15,214 nucleotides of DNA from Chersky-822 sp035509195 (GCA_035509195.1 DATJLT010000335.1:1-15214); one strand, 5' to 3'; shown: positions 1-7,652, counted from the stretch's first letter. Notes: generated from the sequence alone by a model not told the origin. Program-made: numbers and translations.

Positions 1-687
1 CACGCCGTCGGCGACCGTGCTCACGTCATTGCGGGCGTTGGTACGAACGACACCGCGCATAGCTGTCACCTGGCCAGGCAGGCTGAGGAGGCAGGTGCCG
101 ACGGTCTGCTTGTCGTGACGCCTTACTACAACAAGCCGCCGCAGAGCGGCCTCGTAGCGCACTTCACCGCGGTCGCCGACGCTACCGGGCTGCCTAACCT
201 GCTGTACGACATTCCCGGCCGTACCGGGATCCCGATCAGGCCAGAGACGCTGATCCAGCTCGCGCAGCACCCGAGGATCGTCGGCGTGAAGGACGCGAAG
301 GCGGACTTCGCCGCGGCCTCGACCGTGATGCTGGCCACGGACCTGGTGTTCTACTCAGGCGACGACATCGTCAACCTGCCTTGGCTCTCGCTCGGGGCTG
401 TCGGCTTCATCAGCGTCGTCGCGCTCGTCGTCGGTGACCGGTTGCGCGAGATGATCGATGCCTACCTGGCCGGGAACGTCGCTGACGCGCTGCGGTTGCA
501 TCGTGAGCTGATGCCGGTCTTCACCGGCATCATGACCAGGACTCAGGGCGTGATCGCGACCAAGGCGGCGCTTTCCCTCCTCGGTCTGCCCGGCGGTTCC
601 GTGCGGTTGCCGCTGGTGGACTCGACCCCGGCCGAGATGGAGTTGTTCCGCGCGGACCTCGTCGCTGGCGGTGTCAAGATCAAGTGA
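1..687 (+). CDS. dapA: 4-hydroxy-tetrahydrodipicolinate synthase (5' part outside the window)
   Basis: Cytosolic (beta/alpha)8 aldolase-family enzyme that condenses pyruvate with aspartate semialdehyde, the first committed step of diaminopimelate/lysine synthesis and so of peptidoglycan precursors. The frame is open from base 1, giving 228 residues of a family usually near 300, so roughly the first 70 are missing. Visible family motifs are G-V-G-T-N-D near fragment residue 12, T-P-Y-Y-N-K-P at 40-46 with the catalytic Tyr, Y-D-I-P-G-R-T-G at 69-76, and V-G-V-K-D-A with the Schiff-base Lys at residue 97. The stop (685-687) overlaps the GTG start of rnj in a GTGA, so the two genes are probably co-transcribed and translationally coupled. 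Related pyruvate aldolases (NanA-like) are the alternative, but the motif set and the rnj neighbour favour dapA. Confidence 0.95.
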   Translation, partial: HAVGDRAHVIAGVGTNDTAHSCHLARQAEEAGADGLLVVTPYYNKPPQSGLVAHFTAVADATGLPNLLYDIPGRTGIPIRPETLIQLAQHPRIVGVKDAKADFAAASTVMLATDLVFYSGDDIVNLPWLSLGAVGFISVVALVVGDRLREMIDAYLAGNVADALRLHRELMPVFTGIMTRTQGVIATKAALSLLGLPGGSVRLPLVDSTPAEMELFRADLVAGGVKIK

Positions 688-2378
688 GCCATCCACACCC
701 AGAGCTAGGCTCGCCGCCAGCGCTCGCGCCTGGAGGCTTGCGGATCGTCGCGCTAGGTGGCCTGGGAGAGGTCGGCAGGAACATGACGGTCTTCGAGCAC
801 GAAGACCGGCTGCTGGTCGTGGACTGCGGCGTTCTGTTCCCCGATCCTGACACTCCAGGCGTCGACCTGATCCTGCCTGACTTCACCGCGATCGATGACC
901 GGCTTGACCGGATCGACGCGATGGTGCTCACGCACGCTCACGAAGACCACATCGGCGCTGTGCCTTACCTGCTGCGCCGTCGCCCGGACATCTTGCTGGT
1001 CGGCTCGAGGCTGACGCTGGCGCTGGTGCAAAGCAAACTGGTCGAGCACCGGATCACACCGCAGGTCTTCGAGGTCGACGCGGGCTCCCGCGAGTCATTC
1101 GGCCCGTTCGCGCTTGAGTTCTTCGCCGTCAATCACTCGATTCCGGATGCGCTGGCCGTAGCCATCAGCACCAGGGCTGGCATCGTCTTGCACACGGGTG
1201 ATTTCAAGATGGACCAACTCCCGCTCGACGGACGGCTGACCGACCTCGGCGGGTTCGCGCGGCTCGGTCGCGAGGGCGTCGACCTGCTGATGTCTGACTC
1301 AACCAACGCCGAAGTGCCCGGCATCGTGACCAGCGAGCGGGCGATCGCCTCTGTGCTTTCCGACGTGTTCAGCACCGCCGAACAGCGGATCATCGTCTCC
1401 TGCTTTGCCAGTCATGTGCACCGCGTGCAGCAAGTACTCGACGTTGCCGCCGAGCACGGGCGCAAGGTGTCGCTGGTTGGCCGGTCGATGGTGCGCAACA
1501 TGGGCGTAGCCAGGGAACTCGGCTACCTGCGCGTTCCCTCGGTGCCTGGTGGCCTGCTTGTCGACATGCGGGATGCGGAGGAACTGCCGCCCGATGAGAT
1601 CGTGCTGATCTCGACCGGCTCGCAGGGCGAGCCCATGTCGGCGCTCGCCAGGATGGCCAGCCGCGACCACCCGATCAGGATCGCCAGGGGTGACACCGTG
1701 ATCCTGGCGTCCTCGCTTGTGCCGGGCAACGAGACCGCTGTCTCGCGGGTAATCAATAACTTGACCAGGCTTGGCGCGCGAGTTGTCCACAAGGGGAATG
1801 CGCTTGTCCACGTGTCAGGGCACGCGCCGGCGGGTGAGTTGCTTTACGTGCTAAACATGGTCAAGCCGACCAACTTCATGCCCGTGCACGGCGAGTGGCG
1901 TCACCTCACGGCGCACGCCGATCTAGCTGCCCAGACCGGCGTTCCGCGGGGCAACATCGTGCTGGCCGAGGACGGAATCGTGGTCGACCTGGTCGGCGGA
2001 AAGGCGGCCGTGGCCGGGAAGGTGCACTGCGGCTATGTGTTCGTCGACGGCCTTTCTGTAGGGGAGGTGGACGAGAGTTCGATCAAGGACCGGTTGATTC
2101 TCGGGGAGGAGGGGTTCATCTCGGTTGTCGTCGTGATTGACTCGACCAACGGCAAGCTGGTCGCCGGGCCTGAGATCTACGCTCGAGGCTCGGGCATCGA
2201 CGACGATGGCTACAACGAGGTGCTGCCGCTGCTCGAAGAGGTGCTCGACAGGGCAGCCGGCGAAGGCATCAACGACAGCTATCAGATCGGCCAGCTAATC
2301 AGGCGCACCCTCGGCAAGTGGGTCAACAATAACTACCGCCGACGTCCCATGATCGTTCCGGTCGTGCTCGAGGTCTGA
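684..2378 (+). CDS. rnj: Ribonuclease J
   Basis: Metallo-beta-lactamase/beta-CASP ribonuclease with 5'-3' exonuclease and endonuclease activity, acting in mRNA decay and rRNA maturation. The product is 564 aa, close to the usual actinobacterial length. Metal ligands are visible as H-A-H-E-D-H at residues 84-89, His151 (N-H-S-I-P), His170 and Asp173 (H-T-G-D-F), and S-D-S-T-N with Asp205. The beta-CASP part shows S-C-F-A-S-H-V-H-R, S-T-G-S-Q-G-E-P and the distal P-V-H-G-E-W-R-H motif, followed by the C-terminal domain. The GTG start at 684 overlaps the dapA stop by 4 nt. No strong Shine-Dalgarno sequence precedes it, consistent with coupled translation. The first ~20 residues are poorly conserved, so a slightly later start cannot be excluded. 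Confidence 0.97.
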   Translation: MSHPHPELGSPPALAPGGLRIVALGGLGEVGRNMTVFEHEDRLLVVDCGVLFPDPDTPGVDLILPDFTAIDDRLDRIDAMVLTHAHEDHIGAVPYLLRRRPDILLVGSRLTLALVQSKLVEHRITPQVFEVDAGSRESFGPFALEFFAVNHSIPDALAVAISTRAGIVLHTGDFKMDQLPLDGRLTDLGGFARLGREGVDLLMSDSTNAEVPGIVTSERAIASVLSDVFSTAEQRIIVSCFASHVHRVQQVLDVAAEHGRKVSLVGRSMVRNMGVARELGYLRVPSVPGGLLVDMRDAEELPPDEIVLISTGSQGEPMSALARMASRDHPIRIARGDTVILASSLVPGNETAVSRVINNLTRLGARVVHKGNALVHVSGHAPAGELLYVLNMVKPTNFMPVHGEWRHLTAHADLAAQTGVPRGNIVLAEDGIVVDLVGGKAAVAGKVHCGYVFVDGLSVGEVDESSIKDRLILGEEGFISVVVVIDSTNGKLVAGPEIYARGSGIDDDGYNEVLPLLEEVLDRAAGEGINDSYQIGQLIRRTLGKWVNNNYRRRPMIVPVVLEV

Positions 2379-2485
2379 CGCGGCCGGGCGCCAGGCGGGA
2401 ACCGTCGGCAGACTCCGGGCCGAGCTAGGTATCCGCCCGAAATTGACGTGCCGGCTCGGGGTGCACATGACCAGACTGGCGTGGC

Positions 2486-2983
2486 ATGGAGTCCGATAAG
2501 AGCGCGCTGCTCGGGCGGGTGCTGAAGCAGTTCAGCGGCGCAGAGATGTCTGACGTGCTCGCGGACAGGCTGCCAGGAACTGACCTGACGTCGCTATTGC
2601 TTGAGGTCATGCGAAGACGCGCCGCGCGAACTAGCGCGGCGGAAGTGATGCGGCAGTACCGCACGGACCGGTTCGTCGCGCCGGCGGTCACTGATTTCCG
2701 CGCGCTGCGGCGAGTCGAGGACGTCATGCCGGGCGGCCTGCCTGATGGGTTCGAATTGCTGACGCTCTCTCCGGTGCTGCCGCTCGGAGCGCACTCGGCA
2801 GTGGCCGCTGTCGATCCGAGGAACGTGGTCGCGACGGTCAGGCGGACCGAGGTAGCCGCCGACCCTACTAACGGGCTCGCGCTTGAGGCCGCCGCCCCCC
2901 GGCGACTGTTGCTCGCCGCCGAGCCCCGGTCGGCTGAAGTTGTCCGTCTGGCCGCGTTCGGCAACCCAGGCGCGGCGCATTGA
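2486..2983 (+). CDS. Conserved actinobacterial hypothetical protein, apparently truncated
   Basis: A 165-aa product without a recognised domain name. Its sequence (V-L-K-Q-F-S-G-A-E, L-T-S-L-L-L-E-V-M-R-R-R-A, T-E-V-A-A-D-P-T-N, V-R-L-A-A at residues 153-157) resembles the N-terminal half of a roughly 300-residue actinobacterial family that I recall from memory but cannot name or verify. Similarity appears to stop at residue ~157; the last eight residues look like out-of-frame sequence. The next frame can be read for a few codons from 2958 but soon becomes low complexity, so a simple frameshift does not restore the rest. The ATG at 2486 is the only start after an in-frame stop at 2468. It has no good Shine-Dalgarno sequence, although a TTGACG (2443-2448) lies upstream. 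It may be a decaying gene; function is unknown. Confidence 0.55.
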   Translation: MESDKSALLGRVLKQFSGAEMSDVLADRLPGTDLTSLLLEVMRRRAARTSAAEVMRQYRTDRFVAPAVTDFRALRRVEDVMPGGLPDGFELLTLSPVLPLGAHSAVAAVDPRNVVATVRRTEVAADPTNGLALEAAAPRRLLLAAEPRSAEVVRLAAFGNPGAAH

Positions 2984-3140
2984 GGGCAGCATCGTTGGCC
3001 CTCCGTTGCTGCTGGCGGGGCGGATCGAACGACAACGGTGCCGACTTGATGTTGTCCGGGTGACATCGCTGCGACTTTGTTGCTGTAGCCGGGGGCGGGC
3101 GGGCAGCATCGATGGCTGCTTGATGCTGCTGGCCGGGCGG
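2984..3140 (+). repeat. Degenerate hairpin-forming repeats
   Basis: Two 40-bp segments, 2984-3023 and 3101-3140, match at about 32 of 40 positions. Both begin G-G-G-C-A-G-C-A-T-C-G and end in a G-C-T-G-C-T-G-G-C run followed by G-G-G-C-G-G. Weaker partial copies lie at about 3042-3062 and 3062-3100. The right copy contains a perfect 8-bp inverted repeat (GCAGCATC 3103-3110 and GATGCTGC 3122-3129, 11-nt loop). The left copy has a 6-bp version (2986-2991 and 3007-3012), and GACAAC 3031-3036 pairs with GTTGTC 3051-3056. The tract lies between two converging genes. It could work as a terminator zone, but there is no T-tract. Confidence 0.5.
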
Positions 3141-3179
3141 CGCGGCCGGGCGGCGCGCGGGGGCGCGAACGGCGCGGAC

Positions 3180-3240
3180 GGGGGCGCGGGTGGGCGGCGC
3201 GGGCGGGCGGCGCGCGGGCGGGGGCGGGTCGGGGCTAGGG
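3180..3240 (+). other. G-rich tract with G-quadruplex motifs
   Basis: The plus strand from about 3130 to 3240 is almost pure G and C. Bases 3216-3240 contain five G-runs of at least three, with loops of C, C, TC and CTA, which fits the G3+N1-7 quadruplex pattern. A second set occupies about 3180-3203. The tract covers the stop codon of the aryl-CoA ligase (3235-3237). Because that gene is read from the minus strand, the G-rich strand is its template and could slow or stop RNA polymerase. Structure formation is inferred from pattern only. Confidence 0.5.
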
Positions 3241-4827
3241 CTGCTCTTGCCGGTGTTCGCGGAGCTTGAAGCGCTGCAGTTTGCCGGTGTTTGTCCTTGG
3301 CAGTTCTGGGACGAACGAGATCGCGCGGGGGTACTTGTAAGGCGCGATCTTGGCTTTGACCAGGTTCTGCAACTCGGTGACCAGCGCGGGGCCATCGTCG
3401 AATCCGGGAGTGAGCACCACGAACGCCTTGACGATCTGCCCGCGCTCTGCATCAGGAACGCCAACCACACCGCACTCCGCGACCCCCGGATGACCGAGCA
3501 GCACCTCTTCGACCTCCGGCCCGCCGATGTTGTACCCGGAGGACACGATCATGTCGTCCGAGCGAGCCTGGTACCAGAAGTAGCCGTCGGCATCACGGAC
3601 GTAGGTGTCTCCCGTGATGTTCCAGCCATCCCGTACATAGTCAAGCTGCCGCACGTCGGCGAGGTACTTGCACCCGGTCGGCCCGCGCACGGCCAGCAGG
3701 CCTGGCGAGCCGTCGGGCACCGGCGAGCCGGAAGCAGACAGCACGGAAGCGACGTAGCCAGGCACCGGCAAGCCCGTCGACCCTGGCCTGATCAAGGTGT
3801 CGGACGCGGAAATGAAAATGTGCAGCAGTTCGGTGCTGCCGATCCCGTCAATGATCGCCACGCCGGTCGCGTCATGGAAGGACTGCCACACCGAACCTGG
3901 CAGCGTCTCGCCCGCCGACACCGGCCGCCTGAGACCTCGCAACTGATCGGCGCAGCCGGCGGCCAGCATTGCCCGGTAGGCGGTCGGCGCCGTGGAAACC
4001 ACGGTCACCCCGCGCGAGGCGATGTGATCGGCAAGTTCCGCAGGCGATGCCCGCTCGAGCAGCAGCACTGACGCCCCGGCCCTGATCGGGAAGATCAGCA
4101 GCGCGCCCAGACCGAACGTGAACGCCAGGGGCGGCGTGCCCGCGAAGACGTCGGAAGGCAGCGGCTTGAGCACGTGCGCGGAGAACGTGTCAGCGACCGC
4201 CAGCACGTCGCTGTGGAAGTGCATCGCCGCCTTCGGTCGTCCGGTCGTCCCCGACGTGAACGCGATGAGCGCGACGTCATCGGCCGCCGTCGGCACCGGC
4301 GTGACCGAGGAAGGCTGCCGCGCGCACGAGGCGGCGAGCGCGCCGAACGTCACCGTCCGCACGTCGGAAACCCCGGCCAGTTCAGCGGTGAACCGGTCAT
4401 CGCACAGGGCCAGCCGGACGGAAGCGATCTCGCAGATCGCCTCGAGTTCGGCCGAGCGCAGCAGCGGCATTGTCGCGACCACGACACCGCCGGCCAGGAC
4501 GACCCCGAACCAGCAAGCCACCATCCAAGGGTTGTTCGGCCCGCGCAGCAGCACCCGGTTACCCGGCACGAGCCCGAGCTCAGAGGTCAGCACGGAGGCG
4601 ATCTCCGAAGCGCGCGAGGCGAGCATGCCGTAGGTCCAGGCCGGCGAAGCAGGATCCTGCGGCAGCAGGCAAGGGGCATCAGGCCCGACGGACCGCAAGG
4701 CTCCCTGGAGCAGTGCGGCACCGCAGTTCAGCCGGTCAGGATAGGGGACAGGCAGCAGCGCAGGCCACTGATCACGGGGTGGCAAGTGATCGCGGCAGAA
4801 ACTGTCCTGATGTGCGGAAGGCAGCAT
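3235..4827 (-). CDS. 2-aminobenzoate/benzoate-type CoA ligase
   Basis: ANL-superfamily (AMP-binding) enzyme of 530 aa that activates an aromatic acid to its CoA thioester with ATP. Core motifs in order are T-S-G-T-T-G-R-P-K at 191-199, G-I-G-S-T-E at 328-333, G-D at 406-407, the hinge region S-D-D-M-I-V-S-S-G-Y-N at 423-433, and the C-terminal catalytic Lys516 in T-N-T-G-K-L-Q-R. The hinge wording and the D-G-I-G-S-T-E motif are those of the benzoate/2-aminobenzoate-CoA ligase subfamily. The ATG (4827-4825) directly abuts the TGA of the Rid gene, and GGTGA lies 5 nt upstream, so translation is coupled. With the monooxygenase/reductase upstream, the most likely substrate is anthranilate; salicylate or benzoate remain possible. 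The gene ends in a G-rich tract. Confidence 0.85.
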   Translation of the reverse strand: MLPSAHQDSFCRDHLPPRDQWPALLPVPYPDRLNCGAALLQGALRSVGPDAPCLLPQDPASPAWTYGMLASRASEIASVLTSELGLVPGNRVLLRGPNNPWMVACWFGVVLAGGVVVATMPLLRSAELEAICEIASVRLALCDDRFTAELAGVSDVRTVTFGALAASCARQPSSVTPVPTAADDVALIAFTSGTTGRPKAAMHFHSDVLAVADTFSAHVLKPLPSDVFAGTPPLAFTFGLGALLIFPIRAGASVLLLERASPAELADHIASRGVTVVSTAPTAYRAMLAAGCADQLRGLRRPVSAGETLPGSVWQSFHDATGVAIIDGIGSTELLHIFISASDTLIRPGSTGLPVPGYVASVLSASGSPVPDGSPGLLAVRGPTGCKYLADVRQLDYVRDGWNITGDTYVRDADGYFWYQARSDDMIVSSGYNIGGPEVEEVLLGHPGVAECGVVGVPDAERGQIVKAFVVLTPGFDDGPALVTELQNLVKAKIAPYKYPRAISFVPELPRTNTGKLQRFKLREHRQEQP

Positions 4828-5220
4828 TCAGATCACCGCGAATCCCTGGATCTCGACGAGCGCGCCGTCTTCCCACAGGCGGCTGACCCCGATCGCGGCC
4901 ATCGCCGGGTACTCCCGCCCGACCAGCCGCCGCCACGCCGCCCCGATCTCCTTCCCGTGCGCGCGGTAGTCACGAAGGTCGGTCGCGTACACGGTCAGGC
5001 TGGCAAGCTGCGCGGGCGTACCTCCCGCCGCACGCAAGGCGGTGAGCACATTGGACAGCGCCTGCGAAAACTGCGCGGCCACCCCGCCGGACACGAGCTT
5101 CCCGTCCTTACCGAGCCCGACCTGGCCAGCGAGGAACACGACCCGCCCAGACCCGACGACCGCGTGCGAGAACCCGCTCGGCGTTGCCAGGTCGGGCGGA
5201 TTGACCGGTTCAATGCTCAT
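4828..5220 (-). CDS. RidA/YjgF-family protein lacking the catalytic Arg
   Basis: Small (130 aa) chorismate-mutase-fold protein of the Rid family, normally a trimer that hydrolyses reactive enamines and imines. The C-terminal part aligns without gaps to the E. coli RidA motif F-P-A-R, but here it reads Y-P-A-M: Met107 stands where Arg105 of RidA binds the substrate carboxylate. The later Glu (V-E-I-Q, Glu123) is kept. In published classification, Rid groups without this Arg lack ordinary imine deaminase activity, so the function is uncertain. I chose ATG at 5220 because GGGAG (5231-5227) lies 5 nt before it. A GTG at 5226 that overlaps the upstream stop (GTGA) would add two residues. It is the middle gene of the catabolic operon. 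Confidence 0.88.
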   Translation of the reverse strand: MSIEPVNPPDLATPSGFSHAVVGSGRVVFLAGQVGLGKDGKLVSGGVAAQFSQALSNVLTALRAAGGTPAQLASLTVYATDLRDYRAHGKEIGAAWRRLVGREYPAMAAIGVSRLWEDGALVEIQGFAVI

Positions 5221-5222
5221 GA

Positions 5223-7556
5223 TCACTCCCGTTTACTCGATGGTCGCCACCGCGCGTGCCGCGTCCCGCCGTGACCGGCATCCCTGATCAGCTCGAGCCG
5301 TGGCCGCGGACCCTCGCTGCGCCCGGTCTGCGGCGCCCTGCTGCCAGCCCGCCACTGAGGCGGCCACTCGGCGCCGCCGTAACCCTGCGCCGCCGCCGCG
5401 TGGAGCGTCCAGTTCGGGTCGTACAGGTGCGCGCGCCCGAGCGCGACCAGGTCGGCACGCCCGGCCAGGATGATCGAGTTCACGTCGTCGTAAGAGGAGA
5501 TCATCCCGACGGCGATCGTGGCGAGCCCTGCCCTGTTGCGGATCGCATCAGCGAAGGGGGTCTGGTACGAGCGACCGAACGCGGGCTCTTCCTCGGGCGT
5601 GACCTGCCCGGTTGACACATCAATCGCATCGGCACCTGCCAGTGCAAAGGCTTCAGCCGCCAAAATGGCACCTTCGACGGTCACCCCTCCAGGAGTCCAG
5701 TCCGTGGCGGAAATCCGCACCGTGATCGGCCGGCTAGCCGGCCACGCCGCCCGCATGGCGCTGAACACTTCCACGGGGTAACGGAGCCGTGCTTCCGCCG
5801 ACCCGCCGTAGCGATCGGTTCGCTGGTTCGTGAGCGGAGAAATGAACGAGGACAGCAGGTACCCGTGCGCGCAATGCAACTCGATCAGGTCGAAGCCTGC
5901 CCGATCGGCCGCCTGCGTGGCCGCGACGAACTGGGCCTTGATGACGTCGAGTTCGGGCAGTGTCAGCTCGTGCGGTACCTGGCTGACGCCTGCGAGATAG
6001 GGGATCGGCGACGGGCCGCTCACCGGCCAGCCGCCCGCATCGAGCGGCTCGTCCATGCCCTCCCACATCAGTTTCGTCGACCCCTTGCGCCCCGAGTGCC
6101 CGAGCTGAAGCCCGATCTTCGCGGTCGACTGGCCATGCACGAACTCGGTGATGCGCCGCCAGGCGGACTCGTGCTCGCCGGCGTACAACCCGGCGCAGCC
6201 CGGCGTGATCCGTCCCTCAGCGGAAACGCACACCATTTCCGTCATGACGAGGCCGGCCCCGCCGAGTGCCTTTCCGCCCAGGTGGACGAGGTGGAATTCG
6301 GAGGCAATGCCGTCCGTGGCGCTGTACATGTCCATCGCAGACACCACGACCCGGTTCTTCAGCTCGAGGTCGCGCAGCCTGAACGGCTGGAACATCGGCG
6401 GCACCACGGTACCGTCACCGAACCCGCGCGCCTTGCAGTCGGCGGCGAACCACTCGTCCGCAGCCGTGGTGAACTCGGGATCGCGGAGCCTGAGGTTGTC
6501 GTAGGTAACACGGCGGCTGCGCGTGATGATGTTGAACGCGAACTGCTCTGGCTCCTGCCCCGTGTACTGTCCGAGGTTCTCGAACCATTCGAGGCTGGCC
6601 TGGGCGGCTCGCTGAGTCGAGGCCACGACGGGCCTGCGTTCCTCCTCGTATGCAGCCAGCGCCCGGTCAAGGCCTGGCTGCTCGTGCAGGCACGCGGCCA
6701 GCGCGAGTGCGTCCTCCATCGCCAGCTTGGTACCTGAGCCGATCGAGAAGTGCGCAGTGTGCGCCGCGTCGCCGAGCAGTACTACGTTCTCGTGGCGCCA
6801 CCTGGCGCAACGTAGCGTACCGAAACTGATCCATCTGGAGTTATTTGCGGAAAGCGAATGGTTTTTAAGAACTCCGGCGAGAAGCTCGCTGATCCTTTCC
6901 AGCGGCGCGGGCCCGAAATTGGCCGCGTCCCAGACGCGGTCGTGCATTTCCAGTATGAAGGTGCTGTTTTCCGCGTCGTAGGGATAGCCGTGTACCTGCA
7001 TCACCCCGTAAGGGGTGGGCACGATGTAAAACTTGAACGCGTCGAAGACCAAATCCGTGCTCAGCCAGATGTACTTGCACTGGCGGGTCTCGATGGCGGG
7101 CGCGAACGAGCCGGCGAAGGCTGCCCTGGTGGCCGAGTTGGCGCCGTCCGCGGCGATCACCAGGTCGTACTCGGCCTTGAGCTCACGCGGATCGGGTGCC
7201 GTTGTACTGAAACGCAGGCTGACGCCGAGGTCGGAGCAGCGCCGCTGGAGGATGTTAAGCAGCCGCTTGCGTGCCAGGGCGGCGAATCCGTGGCCGCCGC
7301 TGGTAATGACCCGGTCACGGTAATGCACGTCGATGTCATCCCAGCGGGCGAAATCACGCTCCATCGCCGCATAGATCACCGGATCGGCGTTCTCGATGCC
7401 GCCGAGCGTCTCGTCGGAAAACACGACGCCGAAGCCGAACGTGTCGTCGGCGGCGTTGCGTTCCCAGACCGTGATCTCGTGCCCGGAGTTAAGTTGCATG
7501 GCGAGCGCGGCGAAATAGAGCCCGCCAGGACCTCCGCCGATCACCGCTATCCGCAC
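5223..7556 (-). CDS. Fused FAD monooxygenase/Old Yellow Enzyme (aminobenzoyl-CoA or salicylyl-CoA type)
   Basis: A 777-aa two-domain flavoprotein. Residues 1-~380 form a class A flavin monooxygenase, with G-G-G-P-G-G at 7-12 for FAD and L-G-D-A-A-H at 261-266. Residues ~386-735 form an Old Yellow Enzyme TIM barrel, with H-C-A-H-G-Y at 561-566 and the downstream S-P-x-x-N-x-R-x-D-R-Y-G-G motif. This architecture is that of 2-aminobenzoyl-CoA monooxygenase/reductase (EC 1.14.13.40), which hydroxylates anthraniloyl-CoA and then reduces the ring. Databases often name such fusions salicylyl-CoA 5-hydroxylase/oxidoreductase. The GTG at 7556 is chosen because it opens directly on the FAD motif; GGAGA lies about 12 nt before it. 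The last ~40 residues are basic and low in complexity, beyond the barrel. It is the first gene of the operon and divergent from ftsK. Confidence 0.88.
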   Translation of the reverse strand: MRIAVIGGGPGGLYFAALAMQLNSGHEITVWERNAADDTFGFGVVFSDETLGGIENADPVIYAAMERDFARWDDIDVHYRDRVITSGGHGFAALARKRLLNILQRRCSDLGVSLRFSTTAPDPRELKAEYDLVIAADGANSATRAAFAGSFAPAIETRQCKYIWLSTDLVFDAFKFYIVPTPYGVMQVHGYPYDAENSTFILEMHDRVWDAANFGPAPLERISELLAGVLKNHSLSANNSRWISFGTLRCARWRHENVVLLGDAAHTAHFSIGSGTKLAMEDALALAACLHEQPGLDRALAAYEEERRPVVASTQRAAQASLEWFENLGQYTGQEPEQFAFNIITRSRRVTYDNLRLRDPEFTTAADEWFAADCKARGFGDGTVVPPMFQPFRLRDLELKNRVVVSAMDMYSATDGIASEFHLVHLGGKALGGAGLVMTEMVCVSAEGRITPGCAGLYAGEHESAWRRITEFVHGQSTAKIGLQLGHSGRKGSTKLMWEGMDEPLDAGGWPVSGPSPIPYLAGVSQVPHELTLPELDVIKAQFVAATQAADRAGFDLIELHCAHGYLLSSFISPLTNQRTDRYGGSAEARLRYPVEVFSAMRAAWPASRPITVRISATDWTPGGVTVEGAILAAEAFALAGADAIDVSTGQVTPEEEPAFGRSYQTPFADAIRNRAGLATIAVGMISSYDDVNSIILAGRADLVALGRAHLYDPNWTLHAAAAQGYGGAEWPPQWRAGSRAPQTGRSEGPRPRLELIRDAGHGGTRHARWRPSSKRE

Positions 7557-7639
7557 GTCGCCACGATCTCTCCGGTGTGCGTCTCACGTCAACGCCGCGA
7601 CTCGCCGCGCGGGTGCTGGAACTGCTTGCAGGGCTTGAC

Positions 7640-7645
7640 TACGTT
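7640..7645 (+). promoter_or_regulatory. Putative -10 element for leaderless ftsK transcript
   Basis: TACGTT fits the actinobacterial TANNNT -10 consensus and ends 7 nt before the ftsK ATG at 7653. Transcription would then start at or next to the ATG. There is no Shine-Dalgarno sequence before this ATG, which fits a leaderless message, but no clear -35 is visible. The rest of the 96-bp gap to the divergent operon (7557-7652) contains a TTGACG on the minus strand (7592-7587) and two CGCCGCG direct repeats 10 bp apart (7593 and 7603); no clear -10 was found for the catabolic operon. Confidence 0.35.
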
Positions 7646-7652
7646 GTGAAGT

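Noticed and set aside
2443..2471. Promoter with TTGACG as -35 for the truncated hypothetical gene.
   Set aside because: No TANNNT hexamer lies 16-18 nt downstream, so one element alone was not listed as a promoter.
2984..3140. CRISPR-like array.
   Set aside because: The repeat copies are degenerate, irregularly spaced and without unique spacers, and no cas gene is nearby.
2883..3269. Open frame through the repeat and G-rich tract.
   Set aside because: The product is low complexity (Arg, Gly, Ala) and no start or family similarity supports it. At most its first codons after 2958 are a relic of the truncated upstream gene.
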